Source of the DNA: Rhizobium sp. SL42
GTDB lineage: Bacteria > Pseudomonadota > Alphaproteobacteria > Rhizobiales > Rhizobiaceae
DNA: 64,000 bases
Assembly: GCF_021729845.1 (NCBI RefSeq)
Contig: NZ_CP063397.1
Span: 1,254,001-1,318,000, forward strand
Direction of reading: 5' to 3'
Shown: positions 46,501-53,449 of the stretch, piece after piece
How the letters are laid out: each line of letters begins with the position of its first letter
Numbering within the stretch: the stretch's first letter is position 1
Translations under genes and position numbers: made by a program
The notes under the pieces: model-generated
The model's database searches: none
What the model was told of the DNA's origin: nothing
Seen by the model: only the letters and a program-made list of their open reading frames with translations

Positions 46501-48858
46501 GACACGCTGTTCGTTGATGTGATTCCTGACAACGCAAGAATCACGATCGACTGGCAATTCCGGTCGCCGATGGAGGCGTGGGGTATTGAGAACATTACCT
46601 TTGCAGACGGCACCACATGGGATCGGAACTATATTCGGGACAATGCTTGGATTAGGGGTACCGTCGGCGATGATAGCCTGGTGACTGGCCAAAGCGACAA
46701 CAACACCTTCTTCGGCGGACTCGGTGACGATTTGCTTCAGTCTGCCTACGCACGCGGCGGAGCCAACGGCGGAGGAGCGAACGGCAACGATCGTTTCATC
46801 TATAATCTCGGTGACGGCAACGATATCATCTTCGACGGATCCCACTCGAAGACAGAGACGGATCGCTTGGTGCTGAATGGTATCAACCCCGAGGATGTGG
46901 AGGTGAGCATCTCGGGTTCTGACATCGCGATCAGGATTGTTCCGACAGGACACGTAATTCTCGACGAAGGCGCGATGTGGAACCGAGCAACTGTCGGTCA
47001 GGGCCTCGATGAGCTCGAGTTTGCGGATGGCACTGTGTGGAACCGGGACCAAATCACACAAGCGGCCTGGATGAGGGGAACGGCTGGCAACGATAGCCTC
47101 GTTGCCGGTCAGAGTGACAACAACACCTTCTTCGGCGGACTCGGTGACGATTTGCTCCAGTCTGCTAACGCACGCGGGGCAGCCAATGGCGGAGGAGCGA
47201 ACGGCAACGATCGTTTCATCTACAATCTGGGTGACGGCAACGATATCATTTTCGACGGATCCCACTCGAAGACGGAGACGGACCGCTTGGTACTGAATGG
47301 TATCAATCCCGAGGATGTTGAGTTGAGCGTCACGGGTATTGACATCACGATCAAGATTGTTCCGACTGGACATTTAATTCTCGACGAAGGCGCGATGTGG
47401 AACCGAGCAACTGTCGGTCAGGGTCTTGATGAGATCGAGTTCGCGGATGGCACTGTATGGAACCGGGAACAGATCACGCAGGCGGCCTGGATCATCAGGG
47501 GAACGGCAGGTAATGATGTACTGAGTGGTACAAGCGGCAATGATACTTTCGCTGGCGGTCTGGGTGATGATCGTTACAACGGCGGCGCCGGCAGTGATAC
47601 TTATTCGTATTCTTCCGGCGACGGCAGCGACACGATCCAAGACTTGGATAATATCGCTACCGAATTCGACGTCCTGAAATTTGTCGATCTACTCCAATCC
47701 GATGTCAGGTTTACGATCGAGGGTGCGGCACTTCGGATAGATTTGCTCGGCAGAAACCAGCATATTACAGTCGACGGCCAGTATACGAGCTCAGGCGGCT
47801 ATCAGGGGATTGAGCGCATTGAATTCGCTGACGGCAGTTTTCTGAACCGGATAGATATTGTTGCGTCCCAGAACGTCACTGAAACAGGAAGCAGCAATGA
47901 CGATCAATTCAGTTCGTCAAGCGCAGCGCAGACATTTCTAGGCGGAGATGGATTCGACACAGTTGACTACAGCGCGTCAACGCAGGCCATCATACTGGAT
48001 ATCAGCACAGGCGGAACGTCGGGCGATGCTGCTGGAGATACCTACAACTCAATCGAACGCATCATGGGTACGCAGTTCGCCGATTACATCGTCGGCGACG
48101 ATCGGGAGAACATGTTCCTTGGCAACGATGGTGGCGATGTTCTGGATGGCGGAACGAACGACGACCAGTTGATCGGCGGGCTCGGGGATGACCTCCTGCA
48201 CGGCGGACTGGGGAGTGATACCTATATCTACCTGTCCGGTGAGGGGAGTGATCAGATTTATGATGATGCATCGCTTGCCGGCGATAGTGATTCCCTCAGA
48301 TTTGACGATTTGAGTTCTTCCGACATTTTCTTGGCTAGATCGGGAACCGATCTACGTGTCACCGATCTCAGAACCGGTGATGTGATCACGGTCGCAGACC
48401 AATTCAGCTCCGAAACGGCTCTTGATGGTATCGAGAGGATTGATTTTGTGGACGGAACGTCCATAGGCCGCTCTTCCCTTCTCCAGTTCGTGGACGCGGG
48501 GCTATTGGCACCCGTTGTCGGAACTGGTGGGAACGACACGTTGGTCGGATCCGCCGACAACGACTCTTTCTACGCGTTGTCAGGCAATGACATCATCACA
48601 ACTGGCGCAGGAAACGACAGTATCGTCTTTCGACCAAACTTCGGCGCAGACACGATCACAGATTTCGTGGCCGGATCCGGTTCTGACGATGTGCTGGCTC
48701 TGGATCACCGGCTGTTTGCTGATTTCGAGGCAGTCTTGTCAGCCGCAGCACAAGTTGGCAGCGATACGGTCATCAACTACGATGTAGGCCATTCTATCAC
48801 GCTCAAGAATGTCAACCTTGTCAGTCTGCATCAGGACGACTTCCGGTTCGTGGCATGA
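34597..48858 (+). CDS. Giant RTX protein with N-terminal lipase-like domain (type I secreted)
   Basis: This 4753-residue protein is a type I secretion substrate. The first 250 residues form an alpha/beta-hydrolase-like domain with the nucleophile elbow GHSLGGGLAG (Ser130), as in class 3 lipases. A first RTX cluster lies near residues 523-568. A calcium-loop domain (LDLDGDGVE, RDINGDGKI, DFDGDGDVD) spans about 970-1110. From about 1546 to 4700 there are about 25 modules of 100-130 residues, each with GGxGxD nonapeptides followed by a conserved VFADGTxW block. Four of them are nearly identical. The end (ITLKNV...DDFRFVA) is a typical C-terminal secretion signal. The exporter genes follow after 5 bases. 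A secreted lipase or a cell-surface adhesin/toxin are both possible. Confidence 0.9.
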   Translation: MSISNDLFMSILSMDAYNREYDAGIVLDGSKVGDAEIKDHEASGLTPAEYEAWQAAGFYAVAYDWNGQTVISYRGTNADMLLQDALNGYGLGAGYPYNDQAWLAAEFFQAVTGTTASDPRSSNVILTGHSLGGGLAGFIASIYGQDAYIFDNMTFEAGANKLYDLATSSSVADQAEYALMLSIWGDYFNGLTPWGSLGSEFLNEQIKAYAIFGELLTPLRYTFQQQTTVTELQNHGGLLQNPLTLHSMSMLTIVMFAEDVGSENSGSYHPYTQWHTIGRLLWDALLSDEVGASAEFGNLAGSSDLSDRLMTAIAYSALDSGSAGADAGYGYVFGNTGIRAMFGDADELGSLVSAGKVSETLEDAMPGLLQAVVQFAGLMANRGINYRDYQGEDQPFDPLEGVIALSDLDGNLTNSGLSAVILKLSVNQDLWKLGADAGAADVEILGLGTLVEDLLDQASSGLDAETIKKAMQELYAGGDTEFSVTKAIGSVEFNLAQGPINLTLPELASGFDATHTALYVAGDASDTIHGSSQNNMIAGADGDDVIYGRLGRDLLLGGDGSDLFVDSVTERSEMDGRQNEDDVYIGSSQYTGLVTNFRQWLLNGDETDVVRYTVDNLAEDDPETPEDEGAIQEQGVRVTDIGVTPELGGSEAIKLTVTDLASGSSGTDHLIGIEKIELSDRADEILVTDDALEAAILIDMGKSGRVESELPDGETLAPDAFMTKVDVADYSGLSHGINYLNGVTSERQQVSSLEGVFQWAGWDDELLTVADYAAKGALGHNDALQIVGADRIKLTDHDDVLINAEFGSIIETGAGDDKIWLSDGVAIADLSNDDRITLAGIITLYGGMRNSVSEDPRAWGAYGTAYGLNDAGELVISNAFWKVTYIDENGVPQSKAAEMYVLNWAATYGAGTSWATGAGNISLIEYTITSSRLLDLTGDEKGTVSFVGAGLFELLGYYMKTITGEASFGNTDPLVLDLDGDGVELTSLDHSKARFDTDNDLYAEATGFVGKDDGILVRDINGDGKINSAAEMFGGGGVTGFGALSALDGNADGVIDASDNGLADFDGDGDVDANDRFDRLMVWQDRNENHATDLGELKSVSEWGIASIAIPGQGQGASGQVVAGNTIDRVSSYTLSDGTVRTVADVSFKVENQNTTYVGQPIAISTSVLDLANLKGYGTLVALHEAMSLRPASETTVRTTLDNLSSNDLATLRDEIKPILRAWAEGSPVKVNGQVTTGVVSQNAYEDLVVVKDASGKVVDYVWGFSQSGQAFGDFANETSPGARFAFASGVIVSLGGAYGAGIDERTDLSALIGSLAEDGAVSVAAGSTVDASGKTVGYLQYASPDGYVRIYHQGSSSWSSALSSAADHSLPAGFSFTDIAAEDFAFYERLIGESLQPFFVKPDSASGGYNAVNEFLSKMEGTLNLFAVRLAVQSGPLSHHFDSIVYDAAKDQFRSADGHQLSDVFDSVLNDAETGGNAFTELQGWKPFFDVFLADYSRGSSAKQVSYSFLVQNMLHAVEQAAGGVTIEQFAQAFGVPQDIIVSGAGELTGTSDIDLFIIDGGETLASGGAGADSYVIGRNFGSVTIYDNDGALGSDVDTIRFSGHSAADIEATRDGIDLILTDKATGASIRITNQFEGRWPGSMIGDASFDYGVNQIIFADGSLWNKVDIAEQVSKIDDASTTIIGTADVDVLQGGGGDDILQGAGDTDIYRYSLGDGNDTIIDLENNSFRNDMDMLQFLGGIRIGHLTFSREGNSSDIMVGFKDGIEGSITIQGQYDATYTGVYGTWRQYQISLFTFDDGSSLTSDQVADLILDQYSTDGDDVLYGMSREDVLRAGKGDDYISGGNESDTYVFSRGDGHDIIEDNMTNILSGTSDTLVFSADIHAEDIVLGRDPENDNSIVLSFAGTADSVTLRNQYDYAATGVFGNVFFDRIETIKFTDGSQAIWSWQDIATWVLQQAATDGNDTIHGFAIDDVLSGGAGDDFLSGGNGDDTYLFGYAYGNDTIYERNLGALSGGDADKVLFQGEITADDVAITRNANAYDLVISLTATGETLTLKNQTDYNAINYHPDQVDEFHFSDGTVWTAAYLRAQYLLQAKTDGDDIITGFFSNDTLDGGAGDDVLYGGDGSDTYIFGLGYGHDIIEEIWRIVTRPEDDRVVFGEGVTLAETDFTRAGDDGEDLLITLTQSGETLLIRNEFHYWPFDQTDVEEFQFADGSSISKQEIKLQLLTSTAADETINGFGGSDTFTYSRGSGDDIINDAILGGSNDQLVFTDINPDDVTLVRDGNDVTLIIAESSVGAGDGGSVRLNGTLLNYYDTGVDKIVFADGTVWMWWQMKDALLVSTSADETFNGTKSSDVFIYSRGGGNDIFNDEMLGGANDKLVFTDINPEDVTFVRDGNDVILVIAESAEGTADGGSVRLNQTLQNYYDTGIEYVVFADGTTWSHGDMRAMAVASAQTSGDDTIVGFDHNSETIEGGLGNDTLNGKGGSDTYVYARGDGEDIIDDPMQGGSNDKLVFTDINSNEVSLVRDGDDVTLVIAESSANAGDGGSVRLNGTVRNYFDTGVDKVVFADGTEWTYLQIRNMLLTSTNADEIMNGTASSDSFTYSRGGGHDVINDAMQGGSNDRLVFTDINPDDVSITRDGDDVTLVIAESTEGAGDGGSVRLNGTLRNYFDTGVDKVVFADGTVWAPADMREMAITQAQTSGDDTVVGFNNSSDTIEGGLGDDNLDGLGGSDTYLYSRGDGHDTISEPMVGGSSDQLKFTDINSDEVSFIANGDNVTVVIAESDEGANDGGSVLLIGTLRNYFDTGVEKIEFADGAVWTISEIKAALIRQMESAGDDVVTGFSSDDIINGGLGDDTLTGGDGNDTYIYARGDGNDTINEASDYWGAADTLYFVDVSPAHVSFSYSAAGLLFSIAESADGAGDGGTVLVAGSLDEYRERGIESIVFDDGTVWTIGAIRTALLGGETDGDDDIAGFDGSDVLNGGHGDDVLTGNGGDDTYTYARGDGHDTIIETGDYWGQGDRIVFASVNPEDVTLVRSGSDLKVVIAESEIGAGDSGSILIKDTLAGAYQRGIEQIVFANGTIWTRADYLNLVLSHIGTASSDTIAGTSAADIISGGLGNDTINGGAGDDTYVYARGDGHDTITEASNNGSADKIVFADINASDVSLSYSGIDLTITIAESAAGAGDGGSILLKETLDDYYGRGVESIVFADGTTWNAATIRALAITARQTDGNDTITGFNTAETYDGGLGNDTINGGAKDDTYVYARGDGHDTITEASNNGSADKIVFADINASDVSLSYSGIDLTITIAESAAGAGDGGSILLKETLDDYYGRGVESIVFADGTTWNAATIRALAITARQTDGNDTITGFNTAETYDGGLGNDTINGGAKDDTYVYARGDGHDTITEASNNGSADKIVFADINASDVSLSYSGIDLTITIAESAAGAGDGGSILLKETLDDYYGRGVESIVFADGTTWNAATIRALAITARQTDGNDTITGFNTAETYDGGLGNDTINGGAKDDTYVYARGDGHDTITEASNNGSADKIVFADINASDVSLSYSGIDLTITIAESAAGAGDGGSILLKETLDDYYGRGVESIVFADGTTWNAATIRALAITARQTDGNDTITGFNTAETYDGGLGNDTINGGAKDDTYVYARGDGHDTITEASNNGSADKIVFADINAGEITIVRNGNDLTVFISDNLPGTGHAGSILIRDTVDGSSEKGVEKIVFADGTAWSRTEMIANIVYVGGTDGNDTINGTAGADAEIRAGLGNDALNGLAGGDTYVYRLGDGSDVITEVTSGTDVDTLALTDLNLADIRFERAIGNTSDVLIRVLQTGETVTLKSQYNQAGGVERISFADGTALGGNDWSLDTYLLSNVVIAGTVGNDTLSGTSGNDSFIGGLGDDRFNSGAGSDSYGYARGDGSDRIVEDSGATSETDVLKLLDLESDDVQLSRIGDTLFVDVIPDNARITIDWQFRSPMEAWGIENITFADGTTWDRNYIRDNAWIRGTVGDDSLVTGQSDNNTFFGGLGDDLLQSAYARGGANGGGANGNDRFIYNLGDGNDIIFDGSHSKTETDRLVLNGINPEDVEVSISGSDIAIRIVPTGHVILDEGAMWNRATVGQGLDELEFADGTVWNRDQITQAAWMRGTAGNDSLVAGQSDNNTFFGGLGDDLLQSANARGAANGGGANGNDRFIYNLGDGNDIIFDGSHSKTETDRLVLNGINPEDVELSVTGIDITIKIVPTGHLILDEGAMWNRATVGQGLDEIEFADGTVWNREQITQAAWIIRGTAGNDVLSGTSGNDTFAGGLGDDRYNGGAGSDTYSYSSGDGSDTIQDLDNIATEFDVLKFVDLLQSDVRFTIEGAALRIDLLGRNQHITVDGQYTSSGGYQGIERIEFADGSFLNRIDIVASQNVTETGSSNDDQFSSSSAAQTFLGGDGFDTVDYSASTQAIILDISTGGTSGDAAGDTYNSIERIMGTQFADYIVGDDRENMFLGNDGGDVLDGGTNDDQLIGGLGDDLLHGGLGSDTYIYLSGEGSDQIYDDASLAGDSDSLRFDDLSSSDIFLARSGTDLRVTDLRTGDVITVADQFSSETALDGIERIDFVDGTSIGRSSLLQFVDAGLLAPVVGTGGNDTLVGSADNDSFYALSGNDIITTGAGNDSIVFRPNFGADTITDFVAGSGSDDVLALDHRLFADFEAVLSAAAQVGSDTVINYDVGHSITLKNVNLVSLHQDDFRFVA
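43951..45675 (+). repeat. Near-perfect 396-bp tandem repeat (4.36 copies) in the RTX gene
   Basis: Units start at 43951, 44347, 44743, 45139 and 45535 (partial). The period is 396 bp, exactly 132 codons. By eye, only scattered substitutions separate the copies, for example GGCGCCGGGG versus GGCGCCAAGG in the first and TATGTC versus TATGTT in the third. Neighbouring modules are far more divergent, so this array is recent. Confidence 0.95.
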
Positions 48859-48863
48859 TCTGA

Positions 48864-50579
48864 ATGCAGACGAAATCTTTAGGTACAGCGCAGCGGCGAC
48901 CTTTGGTCGCCACTGCGCTCCGCAAGGTGCGGTCAACCTTCATCACTGTTGCCGCTGTGAGTGCGGTCACGAACGTGCTGATGCTGACTGGACCGCTATT
49001 TATGATGCAGGTCTATGATCGTGTGCTCGCGAGCCGCAGTGTACCGACGTTGGTTGCCTTGTCGTTGCTTGCTATCGGCCTCTACCTGTTCCTCGGCGTG
49101 TTGGAACTTCTGCGCTCCCGCATCCTGACCCGTGTCGGACAGCGGATCGAGGAGGACCTCGGCGATGCGACGTTCCGCGCCGTGATGGTCTTGCCGCTGC
49201 GCATGTCGCGGAAGGAAGCGATTTCGCAGCCGGTCAGGGATCTGGAACAGGTCCGGCAGTTTATGGGTGGTCCCGGGCCGGTCGCTATATGCGACATGCC
49301 CTGGCTGCCACTCTATGTTGGCATTCTCTTCCTGTTTCATCCGCTTCTGGGCTGGCTCGCCATAGCCGGCGCGGCGGTCTTACTTGCTCTTACCATCACC
49401 AGCGAATTCCTTCTGCGCGATCCGATGAGGCGTATCGCACAGTTCTCCTCCGCCCGGACTGAATTCCTCGAGGCTGGCCGGCGCAACGCGGAGGCGCTTC
49501 AGTCAATGGGCATGCGCGGCGCCTATGCAGCCCGGTGGCGTGAGGCCAATGCCGACTATCTTACCGAGCAGCAAAGAACTGGCGATGCGACAAACACCTT
49601 CGCGACGGCATCAAAGATCTTCCGGCTGGCACTCCAGTCGGCTGTCCTGGCGCTAGGGGCCTGGCTTGCCATCAATCAGCTTGCGTCTCCCGGTGCCATG
49701 ATTGCCGCGTCGATTCTGACGGCGCGGGCGCTAGCCCCAATCGAACAAGCGATCGGGCAATGGCGCGGCTTCGTCAATGCGCGTCAGGCCCGCGATCGCC
49801 TTTATACGTTGCTTGAGCAGTTTCGGGAGGATGACACCCGCATGGCGCTGCCGAGGCCGGAGAAGTCTCTTGGCGTTGCCGGCCTGACCGTTCTGGCGCC
49901 CGGCTCTACCTCGCCCATCATACGCGACATCACCTTCATGGTCACTGCGGGGCAGGGTGTTGGCATCATCGGGCCGAGCGGATCGGGCAAGTCCTCACTC
50001 GCGCGGGCGCTCGTCGGCATATGGCCGCCGGCCAGGGGAAGCGTCCGCCTCGACGGCGCAGAACTCGACCAATGGGAATCTGAGGCACTCGGTCCCGCTA
50101 TTGGCTATCTGCCGCAGGGCGTGGAGCTCTTCGACGGCACGATCGCGGAAAACATCTCCCGCTTTTTCCCCACCGCACAACCCGAGCAGATCATCGAGGC
50201 GGCGAAGCTCGCCGGCGTACATGAAATGATATTGTCCATGGCCGATGGCTATGACACGCGAATTGGCGCGAACGGCGCCATCCTGTCGGCCGGCCAGCGG
50301 CAACGTATCGGTCTCGCTCGGGCGCTCTACGGCAAACCGTTTCTGATCGTGCTCGACGAACCCAATGCCAGTCTTGATGCAGACGGTGAAACAGCGCTGA
50401 CAAATGCCATGATCGCTCTGCGGGAGTCGGGATCGATAGTCATCGTCGTTGCCCATCGCCCAAGCGCTCTCGCAGCCGTTGATCACGTTTTAGTCGTAGC
50501 TCAGGGCGCGATGGTCACTTTTGGACCGCGCGACGAGGTCCTGCGTAAAACCACCATGCGGGCGGTGGCCGATAAATGA
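48864..50579 (+). CDS. Type I secretion ABC exporter, PrtD type
   Basis: This 571-residue inner-membrane protein has six hydrophobic helices in the N-terminal half and an ABC ATPase in the C-terminal half. Walker A is GPSGSGKSS, the signature is LSAGQRQRIGLARAL, Walker B is FLIVLDEPNASLD and the switch His is in VVAHRPS. There is no N-terminal peptidase-like domain, as in PrtD/AprD exporters of RTX proteases and lipases. It starts five bases after the RTX gene and overlaps the adaptor gene by four bases. Together with an outer-membrane TolC, not encoded here, it should export the RTX protein in one step. Confidence 0.94.
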   Translation: MQTKSLGTAQRRPLVATALRKVRSTFITVAAVSAVTNVLMLTGPLFMMQVYDRVLASRSVPTLVALSLLAIGLYLFLGVLELLRSRILTRVGQRIEEDLGDATFRAVMVLPLRMSRKEAISQPVRDLEQVRQFMGGPGPVAICDMPWLPLYVGILFLFHPLLGWLAIAGAAVLLALTITSEFLLRDPMRRIAQFSSARTEFLEAGRRNAEALQSMGMRGAYAARWREANADYLTEQQRTGDATNTFATASKIFRLALQSAVLALGAWLAINQLASPGAMIAASILTARALAPIEQAIGQWRGFVNARQARDRLYTLLEQFREDDTRMALPRPEKSLGVAGLTVLAPGSTSPIIRDITFMVTAGQGVGIIGPSGSGKSSLARALVGIWPPARGSVRLDGAELDQWESEALGPAIGYLPQGVELFDGTIAENISRFFPTAQPEQIIEAAKLAGVHEMILSMADGYDTRIGANGAILSAGQRQRIGLARALYGKPFLIVLDEPNASLDADGETALTNAMIALRESGSIVIVVAHRPSALAAVDHVLVVAQGAMVTFGPRDEVLRKTTMRAVADK

Positions 50580-51886
50580 CGAACAGAGAAACCATCACAC
50601 CGATCACGAGGTCCATCCGGACATATTCCCTGATAGCCTTTACCACCATGGCTCTTCTTGTCTTAGGTTTTGGAGGCTGGGCCGTGACCGCTAGTCTTTC
50701 CGGCGCGGTGATCGGTCATGGCCTTGTGGTGGTGGACGGCAATGTGAAGAAGATCCAGCACCGCGAAGGGGGCATCGTGGGCGAGATTTTGGTGCGGAAT
50801 GGCGCGCGCGTCGATGTCGGTGATCTGCTGGTCCGCATGGACGATACCATTACGCGCGCCAATCTGGCGATCGTCACCAAGCAGATCGATCAGTTGACGG
50901 CACGGCGGTTGAGGTTGGTGGCTGAACGTGACGGACTGGGTAGCGTCACAGTACCGATGACCATCAGCGAGGCGCGGTCCGTGGAAAGCCAAGCCTATCT
51001 CCAGGCTGAAGTGGCGTTGTTCTCGGCTAGACGCGAAACGCTGCAAAGCCAGCAAAGTCAGTTGCGCCAGCAGATCGGCCAGATTGGCCAGGAGACGGAT
51101 GGTTTGACGGTACGGCTTCGGGCGAAGGAACAGGAGTTGTCTTGGGTCGAACAGGAACTCGTGCGGGTGCGTAGCCTTAGCGGCCAGCAGTTGATCCAGT
51201 TCAATCGTCTCGCTGAACTGGAACGGCTCAAGGCGCAACTCGACGGGGAGCGGGGCCAGCTGATTGCCGAGATTGCCAGGGCCGGCACGCGTGTCACAGA
51301 GACGGAGCTCCAGATTTTGCAACTCGATCAAGATCGCCGAACCGAAATTATCACCGAGCTCAGGGATGTCGACAACAAGTTGGCTGAGCTCGAAGAGCAA
51401 CAGGTAACGGCAAAGGACGAACTGAAACGGATAGAGATCCGCGCGCCACAGGCAGGGATCGTGCACGAGCTTGCTTTGCATACGGTCGGCGGCGTGGTTG
51501 CACCCGGCGAGACGGTTATGCAGATCGTGCCGATCAACGACAGCCTCGTTGTCGAGGCCCGCATCCAGCCGGCCGATATCGACCAGGTCAATCCCGGGCA
51601 GGACGCTGTCTTACGTTTCTCGGCGTTCAACCAACGTACGACCCCTGAAGTATTCGCCAAGGTGGAAACCGTCGCGGCGGATCTCGTCACCAATCCGCAG
51701 ACCGGAGAGGCCTGGTATTCGATCCGCGCCCGCATTTCGGCACAGGAATTGGCCAAGCTTGGGCCCCTGACCCTGCTGTCGGGCATGCCGGTCGAGGTGT
51801 TCATCAAGACGGGACAGCGAACGGCGATGTCTTATCTTCTGAAGCCGCTGGCAGACCAGCTAGCCCGAGCTATGGTTGAGGAGTAG
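50576..51886 (+). CDS. Type I secretion membrane fusion protein, HlyD/PrtE type
   Basis: This 436-residue adaptor has one membrane helix near the N-terminus (TYSLIAFTTMALLVLGFGGW), a long periplasmic coiled coil from about 90 to 290, and a barrel-sandwich/lipoyl-like part (KKIQHREGGIVGEILVRNGA with IEIRAPQAGIVHELALHTVG). The C-terminal region (VEARIQPADIDQVNPGQDA) is typical of PrtE/HlyD. Its start overlaps the exporter stop as ATGA. It bridges the exporter to TolC. Confidence 0.94.
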   Translation: MTNRETITPITRSIRTYSLIAFTTMALLVLGFGGWAVTASLSGAVIGHGLVVVDGNVKKIQHREGGIVGEILVRNGARVDVGDLLVRMDDTITRANLAIVTKQIDQLTARRLRLVAERDGLGSVTVPMTISEARSVESQAYLQAEVALFSARRETLQSQQSQLRQQIGQIGQETDGLTVRLRAKEQELSWVEQELVRVRSLSGQQLIQFNRLAELERLKAQLDGERGQLIAEIARAGTRVTETELQILQLDQDRRTEIITELRDVDNKLAELEEQQVTAKDELKRIEIRAPQAGIVHELALHTVGGVVAPGETVMQIVPINDSLVVEARIQPADIDQVNPGQDAVLRFSAFNQRTTPEVFAKVETVAADLVTNPQTGEAWYSIRARISAQELAKLGPLTLLSGMPVEVFIKTGQRTAMSYLLKPLADQLARAMVEE

Positions 51887-52190
51887 GCGGGAGTGCACTT
51901 GAACGTGTCCCGCCGAGACATCCATAAACAACGACCGTTAGCCCGCGGTGGAGAGACAATGGGCCAGCGTTCCATTTGGTTCAAGACCTATCGAGCGCGA
52001 ATGCCTGAACGGACGGAGCGGTATCTGCTTTTCCACGTAGACCGACATATGTTAGTAATCCAGCGAGTGGGAGACCACGAATATCTCCGTCGTTCTGTTT
52101 TCAGGCTGAGCTGCCAGGTCGACACTTTCTCATTTGCTTCGTAGCGGTCGCCGTCAACGCCGTAAGCCCACGGTGTTTTCCTCCCAGTAG
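51887..52190. other. Intergenic region after the secretion genes
   Basis: About 300 bases separate the adaptor gene from the convergent hipA. A frame of 83 codons starts with GTG at 51893 (or 62 codons from ATG at 51959, with GGTGGAGAG upstream), but its product has no recognised feature and I do not call it a gene. Confidence 0.4.
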
Positions 52191-52210
52191 GATGCGGCTT
52201 AGGCCGCATC
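52191..52210. terminator. Hairpin between convergent hlyD-type and hipA genes
   Basis: GATGCGGC-TTAG-GCCGCATC forms a perfect 8-bp stem with a 4-base loop, three bases after the hipA stop codon. The following T tract is short in both directions, so termination is probable but perhaps weak; it may serve both operons. Confidence 0.6.
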
Positions 52211-52213
52211 TTC

Positions 52214-53449
52214 TCACTCCTTGCCGGTGACAATCGACAAAGTCGGCAGATGCTTGTCGATGGTCGCGATAACATCCTGGCGCATGGGGAGATTTGTCTT
52301 CTCGGTCTCCCATCGTTCCATAAATAGCGCGACGGTTTCCTTGGCTGTGTCGATCACGAGTTTCCGGGGCAGCTTGGCTTTTGCAGACAGATGGGCCAGC
52401 TCGTCCAACGTAAATCCGGTGAACTCTTTCGTCCTGCTGAAGGTCAGCGCGGACCTGTCGTTCGCGATATACGGGATCGTGGATACGAAGTCATAGGCCG
52501 GAGCGAGGCGGGCGTTTCGGCGATCAGGATAGATGAGCGACCAGTTTTTGAGGTGCATGTCGCCGTTGCCGATCAGGACATTGAACGTCAGGCGACGGAT
52601 GAATTCGGCCACATCTTCCTGATCGGATTCAGACGCGATCACCGATATCAGATTGCGGTAACTGGCCTTCTTGTACTTGTTCTCGGGATAGACGTTAAAG
52701 ACCTGCGCAAAATCCTCGATATGCGTGACGCTGCCATCCTCGTTGCGGTCAAAGCGTTCAATGACAAAGGCCTGCTGTCCGATCTTCTCAATCCCGTCCG
52801 GCAGATTGTCGATCGATCGCACATCGATCAGCCCGATTGCGGGCACGTTGATCCCTACCAGCCTGGCAAGGCTCATCATCGAAAATTCGTTCTCCGGGAC
52901 GTTTGGAAATTCCCGAGAGGGCAGTTTTACAATCCGATTGCCGCCGACGCCGGTTGTGGGAATAGTTAACCCGCCGCTAGCGCTTTGAACTGCAGAGAAT
53001 TTGAGCTGCACACCCGCCAATGAAAAGCGCATGGCATCTTCGGCGGCTTCTCTCGCGGCTTTCCCTTCCAGGATGTTGTGCGCCTCGTCCGGCCATTCTT
53101 CGCCGTCTGCCGGGACGACGGTGATAGCTCCGGGCAAGTCCTGCCCGAGCACCCATAAGAGAAAGAACTCGCGGTCAATATGGATGTCTGCTTTATCAGC
53201 CAAGTACCGGCGCAGATGACCCTCTGGCAGAAGGTTCGAGAAGTAGGGCATCAGCTTGATTTTATATGGCCGGAAATCCGTGATCAGCTCGCCGAAGCCA
53301 TCCTTGAACTGAAGGCCGAGGGTCGGCCTTTCGGGGTTTTCCACATAGGCATCGCTAAAGGCGAACAGCGTTTTTTCGGCTCCGACATAGGTGATCGTAC
53401 CGATTTCTTCGCCATAGAGGCGTACGCTGAGCACAGAGACATCAGGCAT
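52214..53449 (-). CDS. hipA: HipA-type serine/threonine kinase toxin
   Basis: This 411-residue protein has HipA features: an N-terminal subdomain, the P-loop region FSLAGVQLKFSAV, KLPSREFPNVPENEFSMM, the kinase catalytic loop LIGNGDMHLKNWSLIY with Asp and Asn, and the metal-binding LAPAYDFVST. E. coli HipA phosphorylates glutamyl-tRNA synthetase and causes growth arrest. I use the ATG at 53449, which has GAGGAGG at good spacing; an upstream ATG at 53464 contains this site within its own codons. The gene overlaps hipB slightly, so the two are co-translated. Confidence 0.9.
   Translation of the reverse strand: MPDVSVLSVRLYGEEIGTITYVGAEKTLFAFSDAYVENPERPTLGLQFKDGFGELITDFRPYKIKLMPYFSNLLPEGHLRRYLADKADIHIDREFFLLWVLGQDLPGAITVVPADGEEWPDEAHNILEGKAAREAAEDAMRFSLAGVQLKFSAVQSASGGLTIPTTGVGGNRIVKLPSREFPNVPENEFSMMSLARLVGINVPAIGLIDVRSIDNLPDGIEKIGQQAFVIERFDRNEDGSVTHIEDFAQVFNVYPENKYKKASYRNLISVIASESDQEDVAEFIRRLTFNVLIGNGDMHLKNWSLIYPDRRNARLAPAYDFVSTIPYIANDRSALTFSRTKEFTGFTLDELAHLSAKAKLPRKLVIDTAKETVALFMERWETEKTNLPMRQDVIATIDKHLPTLSIVTGKE

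Noticed and set aside
51893..52144. An 83-codon frame after the HlyD-type gene
   Set aside because: A purine stretch is near the GTG start, but there is no recognised feature, so it is described only in the gap entry.
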